In this document: piece after piece, positions 6,048 through 13,693 of the stretch | How the letters are laid out: every line of letters starts with the position of its first letter | Position numbering within the stretch: the stretch's first letter is position 1 | DNA from: Clostridia bacterium | GTDB taxonomy: Bacteria > Bacillota_A > Clostridia > Christensenellales > Aristaeellaceae | Direction: 5' to 3' | Assembly: GCA_017509065.1 (NCBI GenBank) | Contig: JAFWQM010000076.1 | Span: 1 to 29,654, forward strand | Length of the DNA stretch: 29,654 nucleotides | Notes under the pieces: model-generated | Seen by the model: the letters and a program-made list of their open reading frames with translations, nothing else | Databases searched by the model: none | Told to the model about the DNA's origin: nothing | Translations under genes and position numbers: made by a program

Positions 6048-6865
6048 GGTTTGATTTCCTCAATGACCGGCACTCGCCCCGGCGCGGTCAGGACGATCAG
6101 CCTGTCAAACACCCGCTCCCGGAACAGCGCGTCCATGCCCTGCCTGCGCTTCACATCCTGAATACCCGTTCCGTGGGCTGTGGCGAGGATTCTCACCCCG
6201 CATTTTGCCGCTTCCATCAGCGCCGCTGCGTCTTCCGGCCCGCCGATCTCGTCCGTGGCGACCATCTGCGGAGCCATGGCACGGATGAGCAGTGAAAGCG
6301 CCTTTGCCTTGTTCACGCCTGTGACCACATCGGTATTCTGCCTCACGTCCAATTGCGGCATCCCTTCTCTGCACCCGGCGATTTCTCCCCGCTCATCCGC
6401 CACGCCCACCTGCGTTCCGTCCAGGGAGAAAAGCCGGACCAGATCACGAAGCAAGGTCGTTTTTCCTGACCCCGGCGGGCCGACGATCAGAGCCGACGCA
6501 CCGCGCAGCAGCGGGAAAACGCCTTCGCCCACGCCCCTGATTTCATGGGCGATACGCACGCACAGGCTGGTGATTTCGGTGAATCCCTTCGCACCCATCA
6601 CCCCGCAAACGCCAAGCCGGTGCCCACCCGCGAGTGGCACGAAACCCTGGGAAAGCTGCTCCTGCCGCGCGGCCAGGGAATGATTCGTCAGCGCCTGTGC
6701 CGCCTGTAATACATCCTTCGGCGAAAGGACATAGCTGCCCCGCCATACATCTCCCGCCAGCGTAACCGCCGCGCTTTGCCCCGGACGCAGCCTCACTTCA
6801 CGCGCCTGCGCCCAGTCCACTTCATCCCAGCCCGGTTCCCCGGGCACGATCAAACGCCAGTCCAT
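6044..6865 (-). CDS. spoIIIAA: Stage III sporulation protein AA (secretion-type ATPase)
   Basis: SpoIIIAA is the cytoplasmic ATPase of the SpoIIIA complex, related to type II/IV secretion ATPases, and is essential for late sigma-G activity. From the ATG at 6865 it has 273 residues. It carries the conserved AREVRLRPGQ (21-30), Walker A GPPGSGKTT (129-137), the VADERGEI motif (155-162) and Walker B MVATDEIGG (201-209). The family norm is about 300 residues, and the chosen ATG has no ribosome-binding site. A good site (GGAGG near 6971-6975) lies before a GTG at about 6963-6965, but that frame (VAELAEPMDYSKKP...) ends at 6822, out of frame with the ATPase. The N-terminus is therefore uncertain; a frameshift is possible. 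It is the first gene of the operon, divergent from the kinase gene. Confidence 0.88.
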   Translation of the reverse strand: MDWRLIVPGEPGWDEVDWAQAREVRLRPGQSAAVTLAGDVWRGSYVLSPKDVLQAAQALTNHSLAARQEQLSQGFVPLAGGHRLGVCGVMGAKGFTEITSLCVRIAHEIRGVGEGVFPLLRGASALIVGPPGSGKTTLLRDLVRLFSLDGTQVGVADERGEIAGCREGMPQLDVRQNTDVVTGVNKAKALSLLIRAMAPQMVATDEIGGPEDAAALMEAAKCGVRILATAHGTGIQDVKRRQGMDALFRERVFDRLIVLTAPGRVPVIEEIKP

Positions 6866-7003
6866 GATACAGGGTATGAGCAGGCGCGGAAAAATATGAC
6901 AGTAAAACAGCGGACCCTGGCTCCGGCTTTTTCGAATAATCCATTGGTTCCGCCAGTTCCGCCACGGAAGTCCTCCGCGATTCTTCAAGGATTTTCTTTT
7001 TTC

Positions 7004-7032
7004 TTGAATTTGACAATTGCTTATGCTATCAT
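7004..7032 (+). promoter_or_regulatory. Putative sigma-A promoter for the sugar-phosphate kinase operon
   Basis: TTGAAT (7004-7009) and TATCAT (7027-7032) are 17 bp apart, about 45 bp upstream of the kinase start codon. An overlapping TTGACA at 7010-7015 has no -10 at correct distance. Confidence 0.5.
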
Positions 7033-7076
7033 AGCCATGAGGAAAAGATTTCACATCGTTCAGAAGAGGAAGAGAT

Positions 7077-8006
7077 ATGATCATTACCGTCACACTCACC
7101 CCGGCGCTGGATAAAACGGTGATCCTTCCCGGCTTCCGGGTGGATCAGGTCAACCGCATCCAAAGCCTTCGCCTGGACCCAGGCGGCAAAGGCATCAACG
7201 TATCCAAGGTGCTGCTCTCATTAGGCGCTGACAGCCTGGCTACCGGTATCCTGGGCGGGGGCACGGGCCGCTATATTGAAAACAGCCTGCGGGAAATGGG
7301 GATTGCCTCCGATTTCGTGTGGGTAAAAGAGGAGACCCGCACCAACCTGAAGGTAGTGGACCCGCAGGAGCATACCAACACCGACATCAACGAGCCGGGC
7401 ACGCCGGTGGCTCCCGAGGTCATCGAAGCCGTATACCGGAAAGTGGAAGCCGCCGCCAGCCCCGGCGATATTGTGGTGATGGCGGGCAAGGCCCCGTCGA
7501 GCGCGCCTGACACCGTCTTTGCCGATTGGATCACCCGGCTGCGCAGTCGGAGCGTGCAGACCTATCTGGATGCCGACGCCGGGCTGCTGATCGAGGGCGT
7601 AAAAGCTAAGCCCACCCTGATCAAGCCCAACGACGTGGAACTGAGCCGTTTGACCGGAAGGGAGTTTCACGGCGTCAGTGAAATGGTGCAGGCTGCCGGG
7701 CGGCTGGTACAGGACGGCATCGGAACGGTAGTGGTATCCCTGGGAAGCGACGGGGCGCTGTTTGTGACAGGGGATCAGGCGCTTCGGGGATACGGCCTGC
7801 GGGTGCCTGTGCAGAGCACCGTCGGCGCTGGGGACAGCATGATGGCTGCCATGGCCTACGGCGCGGCCAAAGGCATGGGTTTCCGGGACACCTGCGCCTT
7901 AGCTCTGGCGGTCAGCGCTGCGGCAGTGACCACCCCCGGTACCCAGCCCGCCGAAAAGCATGTGGTCGATGAACTGCTCAAGCAAGTTCAAATAGAAGAA
8001 ATCTGA
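7077..8006 (+). CDS. pfkB: 1-phosphofructokinase-type PfkB sugar kinase
   Basis: A 309-residue PfkB-family kinase, most like 1-phosphofructokinase (fructose 1-phosphate to fructose 1,6-bisphosphate) or tagatose-6-phosphate kinase. The start MIITVTLTPALDKTV is characteristic of that subgroup. The first PfkB signature GGKGIN is at 36-41, KPNDVEL at 183-189, and the second signature with the anion hole and catalytic base, STVGAGDS, at 247-254 (Asp253). The ATG at 7077 is preceded by a purine-rich AGAGGAAG. A dehydrogenase gene follows 27 bp downstream on the same strand, so the two probably form an operon. No PTS transporter gene, the usual partner of fruK, is present in the window. Choosing between fructose 1-phosphate, tagatose 6-phosphate and other ketose phosphates would need a phylogeny. 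Confidence 0.88.
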   Translation: MIITVTLTPALDKTVILPGFRVDQVNRIQSLRLDPGGKGINVSKVLLSLGADSLATGILGGGTGRYIENSLREMGIASDFVWVKEETRTNLKVVDPQEHTNTDINEPGTPVAPEVIEAVYRKVEAAASPGDIVVMAGKAPSSAPDTVFADWITRLRSRSVQTYLDADAGLLIEGVKAKPTLIKPNDVELSRLTGREFHGVSEMVQAAGRLVQDGIGTVVVSLGSDGALFVTGDQALRGYGLRVPVQSTVGAGDSMMAAMAYGAAKGMGFRDTCALALAVSAAAVTTPGTQPAEKHVVDELLKQVQIEEI

Positions 8007-8033
8007 TACTGCCTGTACAGAAAGGAGTCCCGT

Positions 8034-9296
8034 ATGAAGAGCCGCGCTGTGCGCCTCCATGGCGCCAATGATCTGCGCCTGATGGAATTTGAACTGCCCG
8101 AGATCAAGGAGGACGAGATCCTGGTCAAGGTCGTCTCAGACAGCATCTGCATGTCCACCTACAAATGCGCCGTGATGGGCACCAAGCATAAGCGCGTGCA
8201 TCCCGACGTGGCCGAGCATCCGGCCATCATGGGCCACGAGTTCGCGGGCGTGATCGAAAAAGTGGGAAAGAAATACGAAGGGCAGTTCTTCCCGGGCACA
8301 AAATTCACCCTGCAGCCCGCGCTGAACTACAAGGGCACCATGTGGAGCCCCGGCTACAGCTATCCTTATTTCGGCGGAGACTGCACCTACTGCATCATTC
8401 CCCAGGAAGTCATGGAGCTTGGGTGTTTTCTGGAGTACAAGGGCGAAGCCTTTTTTGAAGCTTCTTTGGCGGAGCCCTACAGCTGCAATATCGGCGCGGC
8501 GCATTCCGCCTTCCATACCCAGATGGGCGTGTACAAGCATGAGATGGGCATCCGCGAGGGCGGGAAGATGGCCATCCTGGCGGGCGCGGGGCCCATGGGC
8601 CTGGGCATGGTGGAATACATCATCCACTGCGACCGCCGCCCCGGCACGCTCATCGTGACCGACATTGATGAAAACCGTATAGAACGCGCCCGCCAGCTTT
8701 TTCCCAGGGAGCTCGTGGAAAAAACCGGCGTTCAGGTCGCCTTCGTCAATACGCGGGATATTGCCGACCCAGCTCAGTATCTCAAGGACTTGGTCGGGGG
8801 AGGTTACGACGATGTGTTCGCCTACGCCCCTGTGGAAAGCGTGGTGGAGCTGTCCTCCGCCATCCTGGGCAGGGACGGGTGCCTCAATTTCTTCGCTGGG
8901 CCCACCGATAACAAATTCTCCGCCCGCATCAATTTTTATGACGTACATTACAACAGCGCGCATGTGATCGGCAGCACCGGCGGCAATACCGCGGACATGG
9001 TCGAGTCGCTGGAGCTCACCGCCGCCGGGCGCATCCGTCCCGCCGTGATGGTGACTCACGTGGGCGGCTTGGACTGTGTTGCCGAAACCACGTTGAACCT
9101 GCCCAAGATCCCCGGCGGGAAAAAACTGATCTATACCCATATCAACATGCCGCTGACCGCCATCGACGATTTTGCCGAAAAGGGAAAGGAAGACAAGCGC
9201 TTCGCGGCTTTGGCGGAAATCGTGGGACGCAATCAGGGCTTGTGGTGCCTGGAAGCGGAACAGTATCTGCTGTCGCACTGGGAGAACATAGAATAA
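8034..9296 (+). CDS. YggP/SorE-like zinc-type dehydrogenase
   Basis: A 420-residue medium-chain dehydrogenase/reductase. The N-terminal catalytic domain keeps a metal-ligand cysteine (Cys39 in ICMST) and GHE (67-69). A Rossmann domain with AGAGPMGLGMVEY lies near 183-195. Long segments (QPALNYKG, GYSYPYFGGDCTY, CLNFFAGPTDNKF, VHYNSAHVIG, LNLPKIPGGKKLIY, PLTAIDDFAEKGK) resemble what I recall of E. coli YggP and L-sorbose-1-phosphate reductase (SorE) proteins, which are longer than ordinary alcohol dehydrogenases. The likely substrate is a phosphorylated ketose or polyol. The four-cysteine structural-zinc cluster of classical enzymes is not evident. GAAAGGAG precedes the ATG at 8034. It follows the pfkB kinase by 27 bp, which suits a sugar-phosphate role. 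Substrate is inferred, not shown. Confidence 0.8.
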   Translation: MKSRAVRLHGANDLRLMEFELPEIKEDEILVKVVSDSICMSTYKCAVMGTKHKRVHPDVAEHPAIMGHEFAGVIEKVGKKYEGQFFPGTKFTLQPALNYKGTMWSPGYSYPYFGGDCTYCIIPQEVMELGCFLEYKGEAFFEASLAEPYSCNIGAAHSAFHTQMGVYKHEMGIREGGKMAILAGAGPMGLGMVEYIIHCDRRPGTLIVTDIDENRIERARQLFPRELVEKTGVQVAFVNTRDIADPAQYLKDLVGGGYDDVFAYAPVESVVELSSAILGRDGCLNFFAGPTDNKFSARINFYDVHYNSAHVIGSTGGNTADMVESLELTAAGRIRPAVMVTHVGGLDCVAETTLNLPKIPGGKKLIYTHINMPLTAIDDFAEKGKEDKRFAALAEIVGRNQGLWCLEAEQYLLSHWENIE

Positions 9297-9328
9297 TGCA
9301 ATCGGCTGTCAATCTGGTTGACTAAACC

Positions 9329-9342
9329 GTTAAGCGCTTTTT
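9329..9342 (+). promoter_or_regulatory. Possible catabolite-response (cre-like) or other palindromic site
   Basis: GTTAAGCGCTTTTT contains the palindrome AAGCGCTT and agrees with a degenerate cre consensus at about 11 of 14 positions. It sits upstream of the lacI-family promoter. The following T-run could instead make it part of a weak terminator of the dehydrogenase gene. Confidence 0.25.
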
Positions 9343-9363
9343 TGTATTTTTTTATTATCTCTC

Positions 9364-9392
9364 TTGACAGATCATACATATTGTGGTATGTT
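9364..9392 (+). promoter_or_regulatory. Strong sigma-A promoter of the regulator/ABC operon
   Basis: TTGACA (9364-9369, perfect) and TATGTT (9387-9392) are separated by 17 bp. Transcription would start near 9399, just before the operator palindrome. It is the only clear promoter seen before the regulator and binding-protein genes, which are 13 bp apart. Confidence 0.7.
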
Positions 9393-9401
9393 TTCATTGC
9401 T

Positions 9402-9416
9402 GGAACCGGTACCGGT
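9402..9416 (+). promoter_or_regulatory. Putative LacI-family operator
   Basis: ACCGGTACCGGT (9405-9416) is a perfect 12-bp palindrome, two ACCGGT units side by side, each with the central CpG typical of LacI-family operators. It starts about 6 bp after the expected transcription start and 37 bp before the regulator's ATG, a classic place for autorepression. Confidence 0.55.
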
Positions 9417-9452
9417 AGCGATGCCGGAAAATAGTCAGGGGGGGCGGAGCCG

Positions 9453-10478
9453 ATGACCACCATACGCGACGTGGCAGATTATCTGGGCGTATCGGTCTCC
9501 ACCGTTTCGCGCTACCTGAACAACCATCCTGATCTGAACGAAGAAACGCGCCGGAAAATCGAAAAAGCCATTCATGAGCTGGACTATGTGCCCAGCTCCG
9601 CAGCGCGGAACGTATCCCGGCTGTCGACGCGCACCATCGGACTGACCATTCCCGACATTCAGGATTCCTATTTTTCCGATAACGCTTTCGGCGTGGAACA
9701 ATATTTGCAGGAAAACAGATATTCGCTGGTGTATGGCAGCATCAGCCGCAGCCCCAAGCGGATGTTGGATTTTGTGCAGCACGCGCGGGAAATGCGCTTT
9801 GACGGCTTGATCATCACCCCCGAGGAATGGTCGGCGGAACTGCTGACGCTGCTGAAAAAGACGCGCATCCCCATTGTGGCGCTTCGCCGCCGTCCGCCGG
9901 AGGACAGCGGCATCCCTTACGTGGATGCCGACCACTACGCTGGCGCAAAGCAGATGGTCGATCATCTTGCCGGCCTTGGCCACCGCAATATCTGCCACAT
10001 CGTGCTGAACACGGATATCGGGCGGGAACGCCTGCGCGGGTATATCGACGCCATGAATGCCTATGGACTTGAACCTCGGACCATCACGATTCCCGAGCTT
10101 CCCGCCAACCGGATCATGGACGGCATTGCCTATGGCAGAGCCGCCGCGGAACAGCTGATGCGGGACGACCCAGCCACCACCGCCGTCTTCGCCTCCAGCG
10201 ACCCCATCGGCCTGGGCGTCATGGAATACGCCCGCGCCAAAGGCATCCGCGTGCCGGAGGACCTGTCCGTCTGCGGCACCGGCGATCTGGATATTGCTTC
10301 TCTTTCGTGGTTTGAAATGACCACGGTTGCTTTTGATCGGTATGAGCTCGGGCGAAAAGCCGCCGAGCTGCTGTTGAACATGGTGAGAAAGGAGGAGAGC
10401 CGTCCCAAATCCGTTCTGTTCGATACCCATCTGGTGCTGAGGAAAAGCACCGCGCACCCTGAAGACTCAATAAAATAA
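9453..10478 (+). CDS. LacI-family transcriptional regulator
   Basis: A 341-residue LacI/GalR-type regulator. The N-terminal helix-turn-helix and hinge (TTIRDVADYLGVSVSTVSRY, residues 2-21, then LDYVPSSAARNVSRL) are followed by a periplasmic-binding-protein-like sensor domain with RTIGLTIPDIQDSYF, FDGLIITP, AVFASSDPIGLGVMEYA and the C-terminal motif GIRVPEDLSVCGTGD. A GGCGGAG site precedes the ATG. A binding-protein gene follows 13 bp after its stop, so the regulator is probably co-transcribed with the transporter and represses both through the palindrome at 9405-9416. The effector is probably a sugar or sugar phosphate handled by the neighbouring genes; this is inference from context. Confidence 0.9.
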   Translation: MTTIRDVADYLGVSVSTVSRYLNNHPDLNEETRRKIEKAIHELDYVPSSAARNVSRLSTRTIGLTIPDIQDSYFSDNAFGVEQYLQENRYSLVYGSISRSPKRMLDFVQHAREMRFDGLIITPEEWSAELLTLLKKTRIPIVALRRRPPEDSGIPYVDADHYAGAKQMVDHLAGLGHRNICHIVLNTDIGRERLRGYIDAMNAYGLEPRTITIPELPANRIMDGIAYGRAAAEQLMRDDPATTAVFASSDPIGLGVMEYARAKGIRVPEDLSVCGTGDLDIASLSWFEMTTVAFDRYELGRKAAELLLNMVRKEESRPKSVLFDTHLVLRKSTAHPEDSIK

Positions 10479-10491
10479 GGAGGTTTTCCCA

Positions 10492-11517
10492 ATGAAACGC
10501 ATGCTTGCTCTGCTGCTCACCCTGTGCCTGCTGGCCTCGCTGCCCGTGTTCGCGACGGCCGAACAGGTCAAGTCCGTCTCCATCTACACCTGCTATGTTG
10601 AGAACGAAGCCCTGCAGATGTTTGAACAGTTCACCAAGGACACCGGCATCAAGGTCAACTACGTCCGCCTCGGCGCAGGTGAGATCGTGACCCGTCTGGA
10701 AGCGGAAGCCCAGAATCCCCAGGCCTCCATCTTCATGGGCGGTTCCGTGGACACCCACACCAGCGCCATGAACAAGGGCCTGCTGGATCACTACGTCTCC
10801 CCCAAGCTGGACGTGGTGGATGAACGCTGGAAGGACCCCAACGAAGTCTGGACGCCCGTTTCCATGATCGTGACCGCTTTCGCCAGCAACACCGAATACC
10901 TGGAGGAGAAGGGCATTCCCGCGCCCACCAGCTGGGCTGAGCTGCTGAATCCCGAGCTCAAGGGGGACGTCTGCATGGCGCACCCCGGCACCTCCGGCGC
11001 GGCCTACACCGCCTTCTCCGGCATGCTGCAGACCTTCGGCGTGGAAGAGGGCTTTGAGTACATGAAGAAGCTGGACGCCAATATCGCCCAGTACACCAAA
11101 GCCGGCGCCGCTCCCTACCGCATGGCGGGCCTCGGCGAAATCGGCGTTGCCATCGGCTATGACCTCGACGCCCAGGCAACCATCCTGGAAGGCTATCCCC
11201 TGGTCATCACCTATCCCAGCGAAGGCACCGGCTACGAAGTGACTTGCGTGTCCATGGTCAAGGGCGGCCCTGCCAACGAAGTGGAAGCGGCCCACGCCTT
11301 CATCGACTGGATGCTGTCCGATACCTGCCAGAAGATGGCCACCGAGCAGTTCTACCGCTATCCCATCAGCAAGACCGTGGAGCTCAACCCCGCCATGATC
11401 CCCATGGATCAGCTGAACCTCATCGACTATGACTTCATCTGGTCCGGCGACAACAAGGTGGACCTGGTGGAGCGCTTCGAGCGCGAAGTCCGCACCCGTG
11501 ACAACGTCATCAAGTAA
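10492..11517 (+). CDS. AfuA/FbpA-type ABC transporter substrate-binding protein
   Basis: A 341-residue secreted solute-binding protein with a clear signal peptide (MKRMLALLLTLCLLASLPVF, cleavage after ATA near residue 23). The fold is that of the iron/thiamine/phosphonate/sugar-phosphate group (SVSIYTCYVENEALQMFEQF, PTSWAELLNPELKG, GTSGAAYTAF, a C-terminal VEAAHAFIDWMLS). There is no lipobox cysteine at the cleavage site, although binding proteins of single-membrane bacteria are usually lipidated. The gene follows lacI by 13 bp with AAGGAGG before the ATG. The permease and ATPase genes follow after a 484-bp gap holding a repeat. AfuA of Actinobacillus binds hexose phosphates, and the phosphatase and sugar-kinase neighbours favour that type of ligand here over iron, but the ligand is unproven. 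Confidence 0.83.
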   Translation: MKRMLALLLTLCLLASLPVFATAEQVKSVSIYTCYVENEALQMFEQFTKDTGIKVNYVRLGAGEIVTRLEAEAQNPQASIFMGGSVDTHTSAMNKGLLDHYVSPKLDVVDERWKDPNEVWTPVSMIVTAFASNTEYLEEKGIPAPTSWAELLNPELKGDVCMAHPGTSGAAYTAFSGMLQTFGVEEGFEYMKKLDANIAQYTKAGAAPYRMAGLGEIGVAIGYDLDAQATILEGYPLVITYPSEGTGYEVTCVSMVKGGPANEVEAAHAFIDWMLSDTCQKMATEQFYRYPISKTVELNPAMIPMDQLNLIDYDFIWSGDNKVDLVERFEREVRTRDNVIK

Positions 11518-11526
11518 TCCGGTTTT

Positions 11527-11573
11527 AGCGTTCATTCCATTGACACAATGAGTTAGCCAAAAAAGGGAACGCT
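11527..11573 (+). terminator. Hairpin after the binding-protein gene
   Basis: AGCGTTC (11527-11533) pairs with GAACGCT (11567-11573), enclosing a CATTG/CAATG stem (11538-11550). With no T-run, it may be a 3' stabilising hairpin giving more binding-protein mRNA than permease mRNA, a common pattern in ABC operons, instead of a full terminator. Confidence 0.35.
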
Positions 11574-11960
11574 GTGGCCTCCGCGGCCCCAGACCCCGCG
11601 GCAAGGGATTTCATCCCTTGCATCCCAATAGGCGAAATGACTTGATTGAATAAAAAAGGCAACATTCGCCTGTCGCGCCGAGGTTACGAAAGAGAGTGGC
11701 TTCTGGCCCAGGAAAGCCGGGAAAATTCCAGGGGAAAGCAAGCTTTCCCCTGAGGATTATTCCCAGGCTTTCCCCGGACGCGAAGCGTCCGGGTAGGCGG
11801 CTTCGCCGCCGGGCCAGAAGCATGAGGTTGTGAGTTTGTCTGTTTTTCTCAAGTATCAGCGGGAATGAAGTCGATACGTCCCGACATGAAGTTTCCGCTA
11901 TCGGAGTCCAGAGGACGAAGTCCTTTGGTTCAGGGGTTTAGGGGGCTGAAGAAGCCCCCT
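11573..11960. repeat. 390-bp mirror-symmetric structured element, copy 2 (inverted)
   Basis: The element fills the gap between the binding-protein and permease genes in the opposite orientation to copies 1 and 3. The left end has a GC hairpin and AAGGGAT (11603-11609) pairing with ATCCCTT (11613-11619), then CAATAGGCGAAAT. The right end has TCCGCTAT, then CCAGAGGAC with GTCCTTTGG, and a final GGGGGC/GCCCCC hairpin. The cloverleaf core is at 11700-11820. The permease ribosome-binding site (GGGAGG) begins about 28 bp after the element. Length matches copy 1. Confidence 0.85.
11700..11820. other. Cloverleaf core of repeat copy 2
   Basis: CTTCTGGCCC (11700-11709) pairs perfectly with GGGCCAGAAG (11811-11820). 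The inner arms are CAGGGGAAAGC with GCTTTCCCCTG, a CCGGACGCGAAGCGTCCGG hairpin and a GGCGGCTTCGCCGCC hairpin. Arm order is reversed relative to copies 1 and 3, as expected for an inverted copy. Length 121 nt. Confidence 0.75.
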
Positions 11961-12001
11961 GCCTCGTCCTTCGTTACTGATTCAAAAGGGAGGCGGTTTT
12001 C

Positions 12002-13693
12002 TTGTCCAACCCGGCTGTCAAAAGGATGCGACAGCAGCGAAGAAAAGAGTTTGCCATGCTGCTCAGACAGCCTGGTCTGCTGGCCTGCATCATCGCCATC
12101 CTGATCATTCTGGTGATCTTCTGCATCTGGCCGGTGCTCAGGCTTTTGTGGGCCACGGTCACCAACGCCGAGGGCCGTCTGGACCTGAGCAATGTCCAGC
12201 ACATCATGACCTCGACGAATTTCTTTACCTCGCTGGGCAATTCGCTGATGCTCGGCGTGACGGTGGCGGTGATCGCCACCATCATCGGCTACGTGTTTGC
12301 CTATGCGGTCACGCGCACGGACATGAAGGGCAAACGCTTTTTCCATTTTATGGCGATGCTGCCCATTCTTTCGCCGCCCTTTGTGATTTCACTGGCCATG
12401 ATCCTGCTGTTCGGGCGCAGCGGCGTGATCACCAAAACGCTCCTGCACATCCGCAATCATAACGTGTACGGCTTTAACAGCCTGGTGATCGTGCAGACGC
12501 TGGCGCTGTTCCCGCTGGCGTACCTGAACCTGAAGGGCGTGCTGGAGAGCATCGACGGATCGGTGGAGGACGCGTCGCGCTCCCTGGGCGCGAGCCGCAT
12601 GAAGGTGTTCACCTCCGTGACGCTGCCGCTGAGCATTCCCGGCGTTTTCAGTGCGCTGCTGATCGTGTTCGCCAAATCCATCAGCGATTTTGGCAACCCC
12701 CAGGTGCTGGCGGGCAACTTCTCGGTGCTGTCCGTGGACGCGTATATGCAGATTACCGGCCTGTACGACCTGAAAACCGGCGCGTTCATGGCGCTGAGTA
12801 TCCTGCTGCCTGCCATGCTGGCCTTCTTCATCCAGAAATACTGGGTCGCCCGAAAGTCTTTCGTGACCATTACGGGCAAACCCGTGGGCAATGTCCAGAA
12901 GATCCGCGACCGCCATATCGTGGTGCCGCTGTTCATCTTCTGCCTGCTGATCACGGTAGTCGTGCTGATGCTGTACGGCACGGTGGTGTGGATTTCACTG
13001 GTCAAGACCTGGGGCGTGGATATGAGCCTGTCCTTCAAGAATTATGAGTTCGTGTTCAAGCGCGGCATGAGCGCCATGCAGGATACGCTGCTCCTGGCCC
13101 TGATCGCGACGCCTATTACCGCGCTCTTGGGCCTGGTGATCAGCTTCCTGCTGGTGCGCAAGCGCTTTTTCGCCAAGAAGCTGATGGAGGTTGCCTCCAT
13201 GATCCCCTTCGCGGTTCCCGGCATCGCTCTGGGCATCGGCTACATCCTGTCGTTCAACACGCCGCCGATCCTGCTCACGGGCACGGCGGTGATCATCGTG
13301 GCGGCGCTGGTGTTCCGCACGCTTTCTGTCGGCGTTGAAGCGGGCAGCAACAGCCTGCGCGCCGTGGACGCCAGCATCGAGGAAGCGAGCGCCGTGCTGG
13401 GGGCCAATAACCTGACCACCTTCACCCGCATATCGCTGCCGCTGATGCGGTCCGCGCTTTTCTCCGGGCTGCTGAACGCCTTCGTGCGTTCCATGACCTC
13501 CGTCAGCGCGGTCATTTTCCTGGTCAGCGTCAACTGGAACCTGCTGACGGTGTCCATCATGTCCGAAATCGAAGGAAGCCGCCTGGGCGTAGCGTCCGCG
13601 TACTGCGTGGTTTTGATGATCATCGTGGTGATCGCGATGCTGATCCTGGAAGTGGCGGTCAACGGCGAAGGCCCGAGGAGGAAAAGATCATGA
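12002..13693 (+). CDS. AfuB/FbpB-type ABC transporter permease (fused two-domain)
   Basis: A 563-residue polytopic membrane protein containing two BinPDT permease domains in one chain, as in AfuB, FbpB and ThiP. About 12 hydrophobic helices are visible. Each half has an EAA-type loop that docks the ATPase: EDASRSLGASRMKVFTSVTLP near 188-208 and EEASAVLGANNLTTFTRISLP near 460-480. The start is a TTG at 12002 with GGGAGG about 8 bp upstream; the basic N-terminus (VKRMRQQRRK) precedes the first helix. Its stop overlaps the ATPase start (ATGA). The repeat just upstream means it is expressed either by read-through from lacI or from a promoter inside the repeat, which I cannot identify. Confidence 0.9.
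   Translation: MSNPAVKRMRQQRRKEFAMLLRQPGLLACIIAILIILVIFCIWPVLRLLWATVTNAEGRLDLSNVQHIMTSTNFFTSLGNSLMLGVTVAVIATIIGYVFAYAVTRTDMKGKRFFHFMAMLPILSPPFVISLAMILLFGRSGVITKTLLHIRNHNVYGFNSLVIVQTLALFPLAYLNLKGVLESIDGSVEDASRSLGASRMKVFTSVTLPLSIPGVFSALLIVFAKSISDFGNPQVLAGNFSVLSVDAYMQITGLYDLKTGAFMALSILLPAMLAFFIQKYWVARKSFVTITGKPVGNVQKIRDRHIVVPLFIFCLLITVVVLMLYGTVVWISLVKTWGVDMSLSFKNYEFVFKRGMSAMQDTLLLALIATPITALLGLVISFLLVRKRFFAKKLMEVASMIPFAVPGIALGIGYILSFNTPPILLTGTAVIIVAALVFRTLSVGVEAGSNSLRAVDASIEEASAVLGANNLTTFTRISLPLMRSALFSGLLNAFVRSMTSVSAVIFLVSVNWNLLTVSIMSEIEGSRLGVASAYCVVLMIIVVIAMLILEVAVNGEGPRRKRS

Noticed and set aside
7010..7015. TTGACA as the -35 box of the kinase promoter
   Set aside because: The nearest -10-like sequence is only 11 bp away; the overlapping TTGAAT at 7004-7009 gives the correct 17-bp spacing.
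10219..11604. A long minus-strand frame opposite the lacI-family and binding-protein genes
   Set aside because: It crosses two well-supported genes in antisense; its composition is that of an antisense shadow.
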